The notes below the pieces were generated by a model, which searched no databases, was not told the DNA's origin, and saw only the letters and a program-made list of their open reading frames with translations. A DNA stretch of 46,225 nt, from assembly GCA_902767915.1 (NCBI GenBank), contig CACXJE010000015.1, positions 1-46,225 on the forward strand, given 5' to 3'. Positions 38,354 through 46,225 of this stretch are shown here, piece after piece. How positions within the stretch are numbered: position 1 is the first letter of the stretch; the number at the start of each line of letters is the position of its first letter. The position numbers and the translations under genes are program-made. Source of the DNA: Oscillospiraceae bacterium (GTDB lineage: Bacteria > Bacillota > Clostridia > Oscillospirales > Oscillospiraceae).

Positions 38354-41170
38354 TCAGGAGCCCGATTCCTGCTTCAAGTCCCTTGCTTTATACAGGAAGG
38401 TCAGAATCTGGGCTCTTGTACAGGTGTTCTTCGGGCCGAAGGTGGTTTTGCCGGTGCCGGAGGTCACTCCGTTTTCCGAGGCCCACAAAATCGCCTTGCG
38501 GGCATAGGAATCCGGCTTCACGTCCGTGAAGGGGCAGTCCTCGGTCTCGGGCTCCGGGCTTCCGGCTGCCCGCCAGAGGAAGGTCACCACCTGTTCCCGG
38601 GTACAGCCGGCATTGGGCCGGAAGGCTGTTCCCCCGGCGCCGGAAGTGATGCCCTGTTCCACGGCCCACAACACCGCGCTGCGATAATAGGCGTCCGGCT
38701 TGACATCTGTGAATCCGCAGTCCGCTGTTTCCGGCGCCGGGGAGCCGGCTGCCCGCCAGAGGAAGGTCACGATCTGGGCTCTGGTGCAGGTCTTGTTGGG
38801 GCTGAAGGCGGTGGGCCCGGTGCCGGAGGTCACACCGGAGGCGATGGCCCAGTCGATGGGGTCATGGGACCAGTGTCCCTTTGCCGGCATGTCCGCAAAG
38901 ACTCTGCCCGGGCAATCCTCCCCTCCGCTGCAGGGAAGGCTCGGTGCCGGCTGCTTCGTCACAGGGCTCGTCGTATAGAGGTGCTGGCCCGGAACGCCGA
39001 CATAGAGGGTCAGGGGCCCCCGGGGCGTCGTGAGCGTACAGAAGCCGGAGGAGGTGGGGCTGAACTGGATCATACGGGAGGTGAAGCGGGCGTTGGTGAT
39101 CACCGCTGTTCCATCGGACCAGCGCATGCGCCAGAGGGCGCCCGTGGTGCCGGGGTCCGTCACCGTGGACAGCAGCACGTTGGAGGAGGGCACAGCCAGA
39201 TAATTCTCGCTGGTCCTCATTTTCAGCAGACCGGCCCCGGTTTCGTCCGGGAGAAATTCATAGACCAGCTCCTCCGGCACCTCATTGAGCCAGTCCCCAT
39301 CCAGGAAGCAGCCGACTTTTACAAGGTCCGCGACGGCACTTGTGCTGATGATGCCCTGCCCGGTGACGCGGCTGCTGGCCCGCAGGGCCTTGACGGACTG
39401 ATAGGTCAGCACATAGGCTCCCGCCCAGTCGGAGGGTTCCCCCGTAACCCGGCGGAACTGCCCCCGGCTCACCCCGTCCTCCGCGGCAAAGTATCCGTAG
39501 ACGGCATAAAAAGCGGTTTCCGGCTGGGTCAGCTTCAGCTTGTAGCCGGGAGCCAGCAGAGCGGGCACCTCCGGGCTGTCCTCCGGCATTGCTTCCGAGC
39601 TCCAGCCCACGAAATGATACAAATAGGCATCCGCCTCCAGAATTCCTTCCGGCTCCGGGAGCACCACGGTATCGCCGACAAACTCATGGATTGCAGCAGC
39701 GGTCTGCCCGGGGCCCAGGTTGAACTGTACCTCGGCAGGGGTCCGTTCCGCCATGCGAAGGGTGACCGCACAGGGTCCCGACGAGGTAAAGGCCAGCGCA
39801 TTGTCCTTTCGGACCGCGGAGGCCTCTCCCTCCGTGATCTCCCAGTCGGAGAATTCGTAGCCCCGGTGCGGCGTAATCTGCACCGTGGTGCGAACAACCT
39901 TCACATCCGCCGTCCCGGCAGGCTCCACCGTCACCGCAATGGGGTAGGCCGGATGCAGCTTCCAGGTGGAGAGGACCTCCTGGCCCTCGGTGAGATGGTC
40001 ACGCCCCGGATAGGGATCCTGGGACGAAACAGCGATGGGCCAGGCACGCTCATGGCCCACATCCACGGGATCCGGGCAGCCCACCTTCTCCTTCATGATG
40101 GCGGCGGCCTCTCCCACGGTGCAATCCTGCAGCAGAGCCTTCCCGAAATACAGCCGATAGTCCTGGTCTGTGGTGGAAATCACCCGCTCGGAGAAGCCGA
40201 TCATCGCCTCCACGCCCTTTTCCCGCAGAGGCGCCGCCATGCCTTCGGTGGCCATTCCAAGGCAGAAGCCCATCCAGACCATGCTGCGGGGCGCGGCGCC
40301 CTCCATGTGATTGGCAATGCAGGTTCCGTCCACACAGTAGTATTCCTCGTCGAAGTCCTCGGATTGTCCGGCGTAGAACGCATGATAATAGGCGCCGTAG
40401 GGGCCGGTGACGCGCTGCCTGTCCTGCGAGGTAAAGCCGGCGTCGGTGGGCAGGCAGATATAGGAGGTATTGGCTTTGGACCTGTGATCCTCACCGACCT
40501 CATAGTCTGTTCTGCCGTGGGAGTTCACCAGAACGATCCCGCAGGTCTGCAAAAGCTGGGCCAGGGTATCCACGCTGCTGTTTTCCGCTGTACAGATATG
40601 CAGCTCCCCGCCGGTGCTTTGCGCCAGCTCCCGGCCCTCGGCGATGGCCTTGTCCACGCAGAAGTAATAGGAGCCGGAATAAGGCACCATCACGCCCACG
40701 TCCCGGGTACTCGGGATGTTGGGCTCCGACTGCCCAGAGGCTTCTCCGGCAGCCGGTTCGGTGCCGCAGCGCAGGTCGGCTTCTGACTGCCGGAAGGCAG
40801 CAGCTTCTGCAGAGGCGGGAGCGCTGTCACCGCGATGGTGAATTTCCGCCCGCAGGGAGGGAGAATAGCCGTTCACGCCGCCGTCGGTAGTTTCCCAAAA
40901 GAAGAAATCCCCGTGGCGGATCAAGCTGCCGGCCACATAGTCCGGAGCGGCCTCCACCGCCCGGATCATCTGCGTCACGCTGCCGGCGTAGGCTGCCTCC
41001 CGGGCTTCCAGGCTCTGCATGCCGGTATCTGCGCCGGCCTGTTTTTCAATTTGTTCGATCGCCTCCCAGCTGCCCGGCCTTTGGGCGGCCGGTTCCGGCA
41101 GGGCATAGACGGGGGACAGCAGACCAGCCGTCAGCAGCCCCGCAAGCAGGATAGAAATCCATCGTTTCAT
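38354..41170 (-). CDS. SLH-anchored surface protein with clan-CD peptidase-like core
   Basis: A secreted cell-wall protein of about 938 residues. It has a signal peptide (MKRWISILLAGLLTAGLL, cleavage near VYA). Residues about 150-390 show a caspase/gingipain-like pattern: a hydrophobic strand ending LVNSHG (H218), then WMGFCLGMAT (C303) and MIGFSERVIS, in the order of the clan-CD His-Cys dyad. A beta region follows (about 400-560) with repeat-like GYEFSDW and YLYHFVGWS segments akin to InlB B-repeats. A segment of about 570-740 is unassigned. Three SLH domains (about 765-935; ITSGAGGTAFRPNAGCTREQ type) bind cell-wall polymers. The start is the ATG at 41170 with AGAAGG upstream. Whether it is an active peptidase is untested. 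Confidence 0.78.
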   Translation of the reverse strand: MKRWISILLAGLLTAGLLSPVYALPEPAAQRPGSWEAIEQIEKQAGADTGMQSLEAREAAYAGSVTQMIRAVEAAPDYVAGSLIRHGDFFFWETTDGGVNGYSPSLRAEIHHRGDSAPASAEAAAFRQSEADLRCGTEPAAGEASGQSEPNIPSTRDVGVMVPYSGSYYFCVDKAIAEGRELAQSTGGELHICTAENSSVDTLAQLLQTCGIVLVNSHGRTDYEVGEDHRSKANTSYICLPTDAGFTSQDRQRVTGPYGAYYHAFYAGQSEDFDEEYYCVDGTCIANHMEGAAPRSMVWMGFCLGMATEGMAAPLREKGVEAMIGFSERVISTTDQDYRLYFGKALLQDCTVGEAAAIMKEKVGCPDPVDVGHERAWPIAVSSQDPYPGRDHLTEGQEVLSTWKLHPAYPIAVTVEPAGTADVKVVRTTVQITPHRGYEFSDWEITEGEASAVRKDNALAFTSSGPCAVTLRMAERTPAEVQFNLGPGQTAAAIHEFVGDTVVLPEPEGILEADAYLYHFVGWSSEAMPEDSPEVPALLAPGYKLKLTQPETAFYAVYGYFAAEDGVSRGQFRRVTGEPSDWAGAYVLTYQSVKALRASSRVTGQGIISTSAVADLVKVGCFLDGDWLNEVPEELVYEFLPDETGAGLLKMRTSENYLAVPSSNVLLSTVTDPGTTGALWRMRWSDGTAVITNARFTSRMIQFSPTSSGFCTLTTPRGPLTLYVGVPGQHLYTTSPVTKQPAPSLPCSGGEDCPGRVFADMPAKGHWSHDPIDWAIASGVTSGTGPTAFSPNKTCTRAQIVTFLWRAAGSPAPETADCGFTDVKPDAYYRSAVLWAVEQGITSGAGGTAFRPNAGCTREQVVTFLWRAAGSPEPETEDCPFTDVKPDSYARKAILWASENGVTSGTGKTTFGPKNTCTRAQILTFLYKARDLKQESGS

Positions 41171-41193
41171 TTGATACACATCCTTCTGGGATG

Positions 41194-41222
41194 ATTATAC
41201 CAAAAAAAGCCCCGCGGCGCAA
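41194..41222 (-). promoter_or_regulatory. Promoter of the SLH-protein gene
   Basis: Minus-strand TTGCGC (41222-41217), 17 bases, perfect TATAAT (41199-41194), placed 24 bases before the ATG. Confidence 0.65.
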
Positions 41223-41307
41223 GCGGTTCCCTCGGATCGGGAAAGGTGTTTTGGAGAAGAATTCCCCGCCACCGGAGCCAGCCGTTCCCGCATTGTCTTC
41301 TCCCCTC

Positions 41308-41336
41308 TTGCCAGTCCTTGACTTTTGTGGTAGAAT
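41308..41336 (+). promoter_or_regulatory. Promoter of the zinc-ribbon membrane-protein gene
   Basis: TTGCCA (41308-41313), 17 bases, TAGAAT (41331-41336), 41 bases before the start codon. Confidence 0.6.
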
Positions 41337-41377
41337 ACCTGTAAACGAAACACGCTTACAAAAAAGGAGTGCGATCT

Positions 41378-42694
41378 ATGGTTTGCAGACAATGCGGCAG
41401 GACGCTGCCGGATCAAGCAAAATTCTGTATCGGCTGCGGTCTTCCGACCCAGCAGGCCCCCACGCCGCAGCCTCCCGTTGCCCCCATTCCACCTGTCAGA
41501 CAGTCCTACGTGCCGACGCCGGAGACTCCCTCCGCCGCCCTGCCCCTGGACACCTCCTATGGCGGCCCGGAGGACCAGCGGCCGGAGGACCGGAGCTTTC
41601 AGCCCGGAGGGCCGGCGCCTTTTTCCCGGCAGACCGGCTTCCAGGCGCAGCCCTATTATGGTCGAACCCGGCAGCAGGATCCGGCGTGGGCCCGGAGGGG
41701 TTATGACCCGGCCCGGACAGCGTCCACGTTCTCTCCCGAGCCGGAGCCGGAACAGCTGGTTGAGAGCAGGGACCCCGGCAGACGCAGCGGGTTTGTGCCT
41801 GTGGGGCTGCGGATCCTGTCGGTCTTCCTGTGCATCCTTCTGGTCTGCTCCGGCCTGGCCGCCACCGCCATCGGCGCTTTGCGCTGGAGCTACAACTCCG
41901 GTCAGGTCAAGGACACCGTCAACGCTCTGGATCTGCGGGAGATTGAGATCCCCATGGAGGACGGCACCGTTCTGTCCCTGATCCCCTTCCTGGAAAACCA
42001 GGCCGGGATCGACCTGGAACAGGATTACGGCATCTCGGACCGGCAGGCGGACACCGTGATGGACCAGCCCTTTGTGAAGGACTTTGTGGGCGATGTGATT
42101 TCCGACTACACCGACTATTTGTTCTTCGGCGCCTCTTTGAACGCTTTGAGTCGAAACCGGGTGGTGGATTTTTTCCGGGAAAACGATCAGGAAATCGAAC
42201 GCTACACCGGATTCTCCTTCCGGGAGCATGAGCACGATCTGAGCTACGGGGTCGGCAACTACCTGGAGCACTATGATCTGGACGCGCTCTTTGACAATTC
42301 CCTCCATGCCCGGGAGCTGTCCGAGGACTATCTGCGGGAGAAAACCGGTGTGAACCTGGATCTGATCCGGTCCCTGCTTTCCACCTGGATCCCCATTGCA
42401 AGCCTGGCGCTGGTGCTGCTCTTCCTCATTCTGATCTTCCTGACCCTGCTGCGGTCTCCCCGCTCGGCCCTCACCGGCATCGGGATCAGCTTTGCGGTGA
42501 TCGGGGTTCTGGATCTTCTGGCCAGCCTTGGCCTCCGGATCTGGCTGAACACGCAGCACATCCATCTGACCTCCCTCTTCCTTCGTCCCTTCAGCAACAA
42601 GCTTGCGATCATCGGCGTTTTGACGCTGGTGCTTGGCGTGGTGCTGATCCTGATCCGGGTCCTTCTCAGAAATCCTGTGGAGGAAGAACTTTAA
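41378..42694 (+). CDS. Zinc-ribbon membrane protein of unknown function
   Basis: A 438-residue protein. The N-terminal zinc ribbon is CRQCGRTLPDQAKFCIGCG (C-x2-C...C-x2-C, residues 3-21), a domain common in Firmicute membrane proteins. A Pro/Gln-rich disordered linker (about 25-140) and a membrane span (about 147-170) follow, then an extracytoplasmic domain (about 175-335) with no recognised family, and three further spans (about 340-365, 377-397 and 412-432). The start is the ATG at 41378 with AAGGAG eight bases upstream; an in-frame GTG nine bases earlier overlaps that site. It is monocistronic, with its own promoter and terminator. Function unknown. Confidence 0.8.
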   Translation: MVCRQCGRTLPDQAKFCIGCGLPTQQAPTPQPPVAPIPPVRQSYVPTPETPSAALPLDTSYGGPEDQRPEDRSFQPGGPAPFSRQTGFQAQPYYGRTRQQDPAWARRGYDPARTASTFSPEPEPEQLVESRDPGRRSGFVPVGLRILSVFLCILLVCSGLAATAIGALRWSYNSGQVKDTVNALDLREIEIPMEDGTVLSLIPFLENQAGIDLEQDYGISDRQADTVMDQPFVKDFVGDVISDYTDYLFFGASLNALSRNRVVDFFRENDQEIERYTGFSFREHEHDLSYGVGNYLEHYDLDALFDNSLHARELSEDYLREKTGVNLDLIRSLLSTWIPIASLALVLLFLILIFLTLLRSPRSALTGIGISFAVIGVLDLLASLGLRIWLNTQHIHLTSLFLRPFSNKLAIIGVLTLVLGVVLILIRVLLRNPVEEEL

Positions 42695-42697
42695 GAG

Positions 42698-42738
42698 AAA
42701 ACGCCATGAAAATGTACATCACATTTTCATGGCGTTTT
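42698..42738. terminator. Bidirectional terminator
   Basis: AAAACGCCATGAAAATG pairs perfectly with CATTTTCATGGCGTTTT across a 7-base loop. It serves the zinc-ribbon gene (plus) and the DHHW-protein gene (minus), whose stop is 14 bases away. Confidence 0.9.
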
Positions 42739-42751
42739 GATTCTTCGCTGG

Positions 42752-44083
42752 TTACTTGAAAATTTTCTCCATAGTGTCCAGCAGGCCCTTGCTGCCGGTG
42801 GAGGAGATGTTGTTGCAGAGGATCACGTCCTGAATGCCCTTTTCCAGCACCAGAGTGGAAATGGCGGAATTCTCCTTCCCTGCCCAGACGCTCCAATCCC
42901 CGTAGCTCCGATAGTCGATCCAGTAGATATGCTCATAGTGATCCACCAGGAAGGGGATAAAGGCGTTGCCGTAGGAGTCCTTCACGATCAGCACGGAGGA
43001 TCCGTCGGTGACGGTCTCATTGTGGGCATAGTTGAAGGGCTGGTCCCCCGCCACAAAGGTCAGATAGTAGGAGCCCCGGTTGTAGCCGGATACGTCCTTG
43101 ACGATCTCCCAGTTGTATTCGCTGTAGCCGCCGTTTGTGGGCATATAGCAGGTCATGGCATTGGTGCCGTTGGGAATATAGGCGGTGACGGTGTCGGGAT
43201 TGGACTTCAGGGCGGCATTGTTGTTGCTGTAGCTGTAAAGGCTGCCGATGAAGCCCTCATAAACGTAGGTCTCAAAGTCATCGGTCTCATGGGGCCGGAT
43301 TCCCTTGACTGCACAGAATTCCCGATAGGCGTAATAGGCGCCCAGGGAGGTCCAGTGATGGTCCGTGCGGAAGAACAGATATTCGTCGTTGTGGCTCTTC
43401 AGCGCACCCCACACCGGCACGTTGTGGACCAGCGGATCCATGTGGTCGCACATCCAGCGGATGGCTTCCCGCTCGTCGCTGTAGCCGATGGCTTCCCGGG
43501 TCTCGTCGGAGAGATTCACGCCCGCGGCCAGGGGGCAGATCAGGCTGTAGACGTCGGCCTTGCCCTCCAGCGCCCGGGCCACGCTGCTCACAGCCTCGCA
43601 ATACCGGGCGCTCTGGGTCTCGCCGAACCAGTAGCCGCCGTAGCCGCTGTCTCCCACGATATAGACGGTGCCGGATTTTACGGCCTTCCCGGTGATATCC
43701 GCCGGGCCGGTGACGTCATCCGGCGTGGGCTCGGGAAGCGGCTCCGTCGGGGCCTCGGTGGTCGGCACTTCGGTGGTAGGCTCCTCCGTCGCGGGCGCAT
43801 CGGTGTCGGGCGCCGCCGTCGCAGGCTCCTCGGTGTCGGGCGTTTCTGTCTCCGGGGCCTCGGTTTCGGGGGCTTCGGTGTCGGGCGCAGCAGGGGTTTC
43901 CACCTGCACAGGATCCGTCTCCGCCGGCTGGTTTGCCCTGCTGTTCCGGACCAGGATCGTGATCAGCCAGATCGACAGTCCCAGCACCAGGACGCAGGAG
44001 AGGATCAGCATTGCCCAGGCTCCCGGGGAATGCTGCTTTTTTTCGGTTTCCGCGATGGGCTCGCGGTTGTCTTCTTGGAACAT
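42752..44083 (-). CDS. DHHW-family protein (AlgJ/AlgX-like) with Thr-Glu-Pro linker
   Basis: A membrane-anchored extracytoplasmic protein of 443 residues. One span (about 22-46) is followed by a low-complexity linker of repeated PDTEAPETEAP-type units (about 54-120). The catalytic-type domain then begins with GDSGYGG (144-150), contains RTDHHWTS (D241-H242-H243-W244) and VKDSYGN near 365. These are the marks of the DHHW family, related to the alginate O-acetylation proteins AlgJ/AlgX. Such proteins usually work with a membrane-bound O-acyltransferase, but none is nearby. The substrate is presumably a cell-envelope glycan (inference). The start ATG at 44083 has AAAGGAG upstream. Confidence 0.88.
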   Translation of the reverse strand: MFQEDNREPIAETEKKQHSPGAWAMLILSCVLVLGLSIWLITILVRNSRANQPAETDPVQVETPAAPDTEAPETEAPETETPDTEEPATAAPDTDAPATEEPTTEVPTTEAPTEPLPEPTPDDVTGPADITGKAVKSGTVYIVGDSGYGGYWFGETQSARYCEAVSSVARALEGKADVYSLICPLAAGVNLSDETREAIGYSDEREAIRWMCDHMDPLVHNVPVWGALKSHNDEYLFFRTDHHWTSLGAYYAYREFCAVKGIRPHETDDFETYVYEGFIGSLYSYSNNNAALKSNPDTVTAYIPNGTNAMTCYMPTNGGYSEYNWEIVKDVSGYNRGSYYLTFVAGDQPFNYAHNETVTDGSSVLIVKDSYGNAFIPFLVDHYEHIYWIDYRSYGDWSVWAGKENSAISTLVLEKGIQDVILCNNISSTGSKGLLDTMEKIFK

Positions 44084-44140
44084 ATAATAACTCCTTTTTT
44101 TGCCTGCAGCTTTGGGCTTGCTTCCCGCTGCAGCCTGAAA

Positions 44141-45100
44141 TTACGGATTCACCACGTTGATGGGGCAGCCCTCCAGATAGCAGCGGATGTTGTCGGCCAC
44201 CATCCGGATCAGGCGCTCCCTGGTCTCGTGGGGAGCCCAGCCCATGTGGGGGGTAAGCCAGGCGTTGGGGGCCTGCAGCAGCGGGTTATCCGGGGTGATG
44301 GGCTCCCGGTCAAAGGCGTCCTGCCCCAGGGCACGGAGCTTGCCGGACCGGAGGGCCTCCGCCACGTCCTGCTCCACCACCAGCCCGCCCCGGGCCGTGT
44401 TGATCAGGATCGTACCGTCCTTCATCTTTGCCAGGTTCTCCCGGTTGATGATGCCGCGATTGTCCGCGTTCAGCGGGCAGTGCAGGGAAATGATGTCGGA
44501 CTCGGCAAAGAGCCTGTCCAGGCTGACGTACTTTGTCAGTTCATCCTCCAGCTCCGGCCGGAAATGCCGGGCATTCACCAGAAGCCGGGCGCCCATGGCC
44601 TTCATCATCCGGCCGAAGGCCTGGCCGATGCCGCCGTAGCCGATGATGCCCACGGTCTTTCCGTTGATCTCCGACAGGCCGGGGGCAATGCTGCAGAAAT
44701 AGGAATTGTCGGTCCAGGCCCCGTTGTGAACGGCTGCGTTGTGCCGGCTCACCTGGGTGCAGATCTCCAGTACCAGAGCCGCCGCCAGCTGGGCCACGGC
44801 AAAGGAGGAATAGCCCGGCACGTTGCAGACCGGGATCCCCCGCTCCCTGGCGGCTTCCACGTCGATGTGGTTAAAGCCCGTGGCAAACAGGGCGATCATC
44901 TTAATGGAGGGGCAGGCCTCCAGCAAAGACCGGGTGATCTCCAGCTTGTCCACGATCACGATCTCACTGTCCCCGATCCGGGCAGCCATTTCCGCGGGCG
45001 CCGTGTGGGGATAGACCCGCAGCTCGCCCAGCTCCGCCAGACAGTCCCAGCGCAGATCCCCGGGATTGGCCCGTTCTCCGTCCAAAACTACAATTTTCAT
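44141..45100 (-). CDS. D-2-hydroxyacid dehydrogenase (glycerate dehydrogenase-like)
   Basis: An NAD-dependent 319-residue enzyme. It has the split substrate domain and Rossmann domain of the family, with GYGGIGQ near residue 158, NTARGGLVVEQDVAEAL near 240 and the catalytic histidine in LTPHMGWAPHE near 290. The PHMGWAP wording is that of glycerate/hydroxypyruvate reductases (HprA-like) rather than SerA. It would reduce hydroxypyruvate or a similar 2-oxoacid. The ATG at 45100 has GTGAGGG upstream and starts ten bases after the small membrane-protein gene, so the two probably share a transcript. Confidence 0.9.
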   Translation of the reverse strand: MKIVVLDGERANPGDLRWDCLAELGELRVYPHTAPAEMAARIGDSEIVIVDKLEITRSLLEACPSIKMIALFATGFNHIDVEAARERGIPVCNVPGYSSFAVAQLAAALVLEICTQVSRHNAAVHNGAWTDNSYFCSIAPGLSEINGKTVGIIGYGGIGQAFGRMMKAMGARLLVNARHFRPELEDELTKYVSLDRLFAESDIISLHCPLNADNRGIINRENLAKMKDGTILINTARGGLVVEQDVAEALRSGKLRALGQDAFDREPITPDNPLLQAPNAWLTPHMGWAPHETRERLIRMVADNIRCYLEGCPINVVNP

Positions 45101-45110
45101 ATTCGTTCCC

Positions 45111-45482
45111 TCACCAGAATTTTTTAGCGGCCCGGGCGTTCACCGAGATATACCAGGCGAACACGCCGAAGCCTGAAAACGGCAGTACGTAGGTCCTGCA
45201 CCAGTCCGGCAGCGGCAGAAGCTTTACCAAGGTGGACAGCCCCAGCAACGCCGCCAGCAGCAGGCAAAGGATCCCCAGGATCCAAAGCCGGGGCAGCTGG
45301 AAGGCAATAAAGCCTGTCACGTCTGTGCAGGCCTCCGGCGGGCAGTTGGCGGGATACAAAAACCGGTTCGGAAACAGCATGTATTCCCGGTTGAGACGAA
45401 TGGCCGTGTATACCGCGTAAACCCCGGCCCAGCCCAGCATAACCACCAGCATCACGTTGAGCATCTGTTCAAAGCCGCCCAT
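45111..45482 (-). CDS. Small membrane protein
   Basis: A 123-residue protein with three hydrophobic spans (about 7-26, 66-85 and 97-113). Between the first and second is a loop with RFLYPANCPPEACTDV containing two cysteines. No family is recognised. The start ATG at 45482 has GAGGAAGGTGG upstream. It precedes the D-2-hydroxyacid dehydrogenase by ten bases in the same direction. Confidence 0.75.
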   Translation of the reverse strand: MGGFEQMLNVMLVVMLGWAGVYAVYTAIRLNREYMLFPNRFLYPANCPPEACTDVTGFIAFQLPRLWILGILCLLLAALLGLSTLVKLLPLPDWCRTYVLPFSGFGVFAWYISVNARAAKKFW

Positions 45483-45512
45483 GGCGCCACCTTCCTCGTT
45501 CTTGATGGCCTT

Positions 45513-45541
45513 ATTGTACCAGACGCCGCAAAAAAAAGCAA
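45513..45541 (-). promoter_or_regulatory. Promoter of the small membrane protein / dehydrogenase unit
   Basis: Minus-strand TTGCTT (45541-45536), 17 bases, TACAAT (45518-45513), divergent from the mnmE promoter. Confidence 0.6.
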
Positions 45542-45552
45542 CCGCAAAGGGC

Positions 45553-45581
45553 TTGTTTTATTGGGAGAAGCAGAATATAAT
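45553..45581 (+). promoter_or_regulatory. Promoter of mnmE
   Basis: TTGTTT (45553-45558), 17 bases, perfect TATAAT (45576-45581), then ribosome site GGAGGG before the ATG at 45612. Confidence 0.65.
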
Positions 45582-45611
45582 AGTCAGAAAAGAAACGGAG
45601 GGAAACGAACC

Positions 45612-46225
45612 ATGTCTGACGTGATTGCTGCCATTGCCACCGGAAAGCAGCCCTGTGCCATCGGTGTTCTGCGTCTGTCCGGCGACGGCTGCGCGGAGGT
45701 TGCCGGTGCCGTCTTCCGCCTCCGGTCGGGCAAGCCTCTCCGGGAAGCCCCGGACCGCACCCTCTGCATGGGGACCCTGTTCGACCTGCAGGGCCGGGAG
45801 ATTGACCGCTGCCTGGCCGTATACTGCCGGGCTCCCCACAGCTACACCGGCGAGGACACAGTGGAGCTCCAATGCCACGGCTCCCCTGCCGTGCTGGCCG
45901 CCGGCCTGGAGGCCCTGCTCCGGGCAGGCGCCCGGAACGCTGCCCCCGGCGAGTTCACCAAGCGGGCGTTCTTGAACGGAAAAATGGATCTGACCGGGGC
46001 CGAGGCCGTGGCAGACCTGATCGAGGCCCAGACCGCCGACATGGCCGCCAACGCCGCCGCCCAGGTGGGAGGCGCCCTGGAGCGGAAAATCCGCCCGATT
46101 TACGAGGATCTCACCGATATCTGCAGCCACTATCACGCGGTGCTGGATTACCCGGATGAGGACATCCCCGAATTCCGGATGGCGGACTTTGAGGATCGGC
46201 TCAGCGCCCACGTCAGCGCCCTCAC
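45612..46225 (+). CDS. mnmE: tRNA modification GTPase MnmE, 5' part (cut by window end)
   Basis: The first 204 codons of MnmE, which with MnmG builds the (carboxymethyl)aminomethyl group on U34 of tRNAs. The start MSDVIAAIATGKQPCAIGVLRLSG is typical, followed by the formyl-THF-binding N-terminal domain with APHSYTGEDTVELQCHGSP, the GARNAAPGEFTKRAFLNGKMDL segment, and the start of the helical domain (AEAVADLIEAQTADMAANAAAQ, DYPDEDIPEF). The G domain lies beyond the window. The gene continues past 46225 in frame. It is not preceded by jag/yidC, as it often is near replication origins. Confidence 0.95.
   Translation, partial: MSDVIAAIATGKQPCAIGVLRLSGDGCAEVAGAVFRLRSGKPLREAPDRTLCMGTLFDLQGREIDRCLAVYCRAPHSYTGEDTVELQCHGSPAVLAAGLEALLRAGARNAAPGEFTKRAFLNGKMDLTGAEAVADLIEAQTADMAANAAAQVGGALERKIRPIYEDLTDICSHYHAVLDYPDEDIPEFRMADFEDRLSAHVSAL

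Overview
The window reads as chromosomal DNA of a GC-rich, spore-forming gut Clostridia member, most likely Oscillospiraceae/Ruminococcaceae (inference). Support: an alpha/beta small acid-soluble spore protein with a sigma-G-like promoter, three S-layer-homology domains of the type common in that family, a Gram-positive fructan locus built on lipoproteins and an ABC importer, AGGAGG-type ribosome sites, and short palindromic intergenic repeats of the kind seen in gut Clostridia.

Layout. 1-190: a strong promoter and an rRNA-type leader reading leftward out of the window, plus a DnaA-box-like pair. 208-3596 (minus): an overlapping four-gene operon, Cys-cluster membrane protein, radical SAM activase-like protein, aroA and aroF (shikimate pathway). 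3667-8191 (plus): translation and tRNA quality genes (alaX, prfA, tsaC/sua5) and coaE, interleaved with three kinds of palindromic repeat, one of which sits in frame inside coaE. 8256-10209: an M18 aminopeptidase coupled to a membrane protein with 22-residue repeats. 10308-13759 (minus): serC-serA-gdhA, a serine-synthesis operon that carries its own glutamate-regenerating enzyme. 14000-14197: SASP.

14428-27623: a fructan-utilisation locus. A divergent LacI regulator, followed by a decayed ABC-ATPase remnant, faces an operon for an UgpC/MsmK-type ATPase, two permeases, a solute-binding lipoprotein, a large Ig/carbohydrate-binding-like lipoprotein, a surface GH32 lipoprotein, YesL, a cytoplasmic GH32 and a fructokinase. 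Inferred flow: fructan is bound and cut at the surface, oligosaccharides are imported, hydrolysed inside, and fructose is phosphorylated.

27624-28825 has no gene but holds hairpins, repeats, promoters and a candidate yybP-ykoY (manganese) riboswitch with a terminator. It sits directly in front of an unrecognised membrane protein (28826) that is coupled to a DUF2812-like gene, which appears frameshifted. 30983-31600 holds decayed sequence.

31601-38095 is an accessory module: an AAA_14/DUF4143 ATPase, a 962-residue primase-helicase-PLD fusion of the TOTE conflict type, and RecQ. 38354-46225 holds an SLH-anchored protein with a possible clan-CD peptidase core, a zinc-ribbon membrane protein, a DHHW-family protein, a D-2-hydroxyacid dehydrogenase, a small membrane protein and the 5' part of mnmE. 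The candidates for undescribed biology are the heptamer/palindrome array at 6084-6317, the riboswitch-unknown gene pair, the in-frame repeats in coaE, and the 613-residue lipoprotein of the fructan locus.
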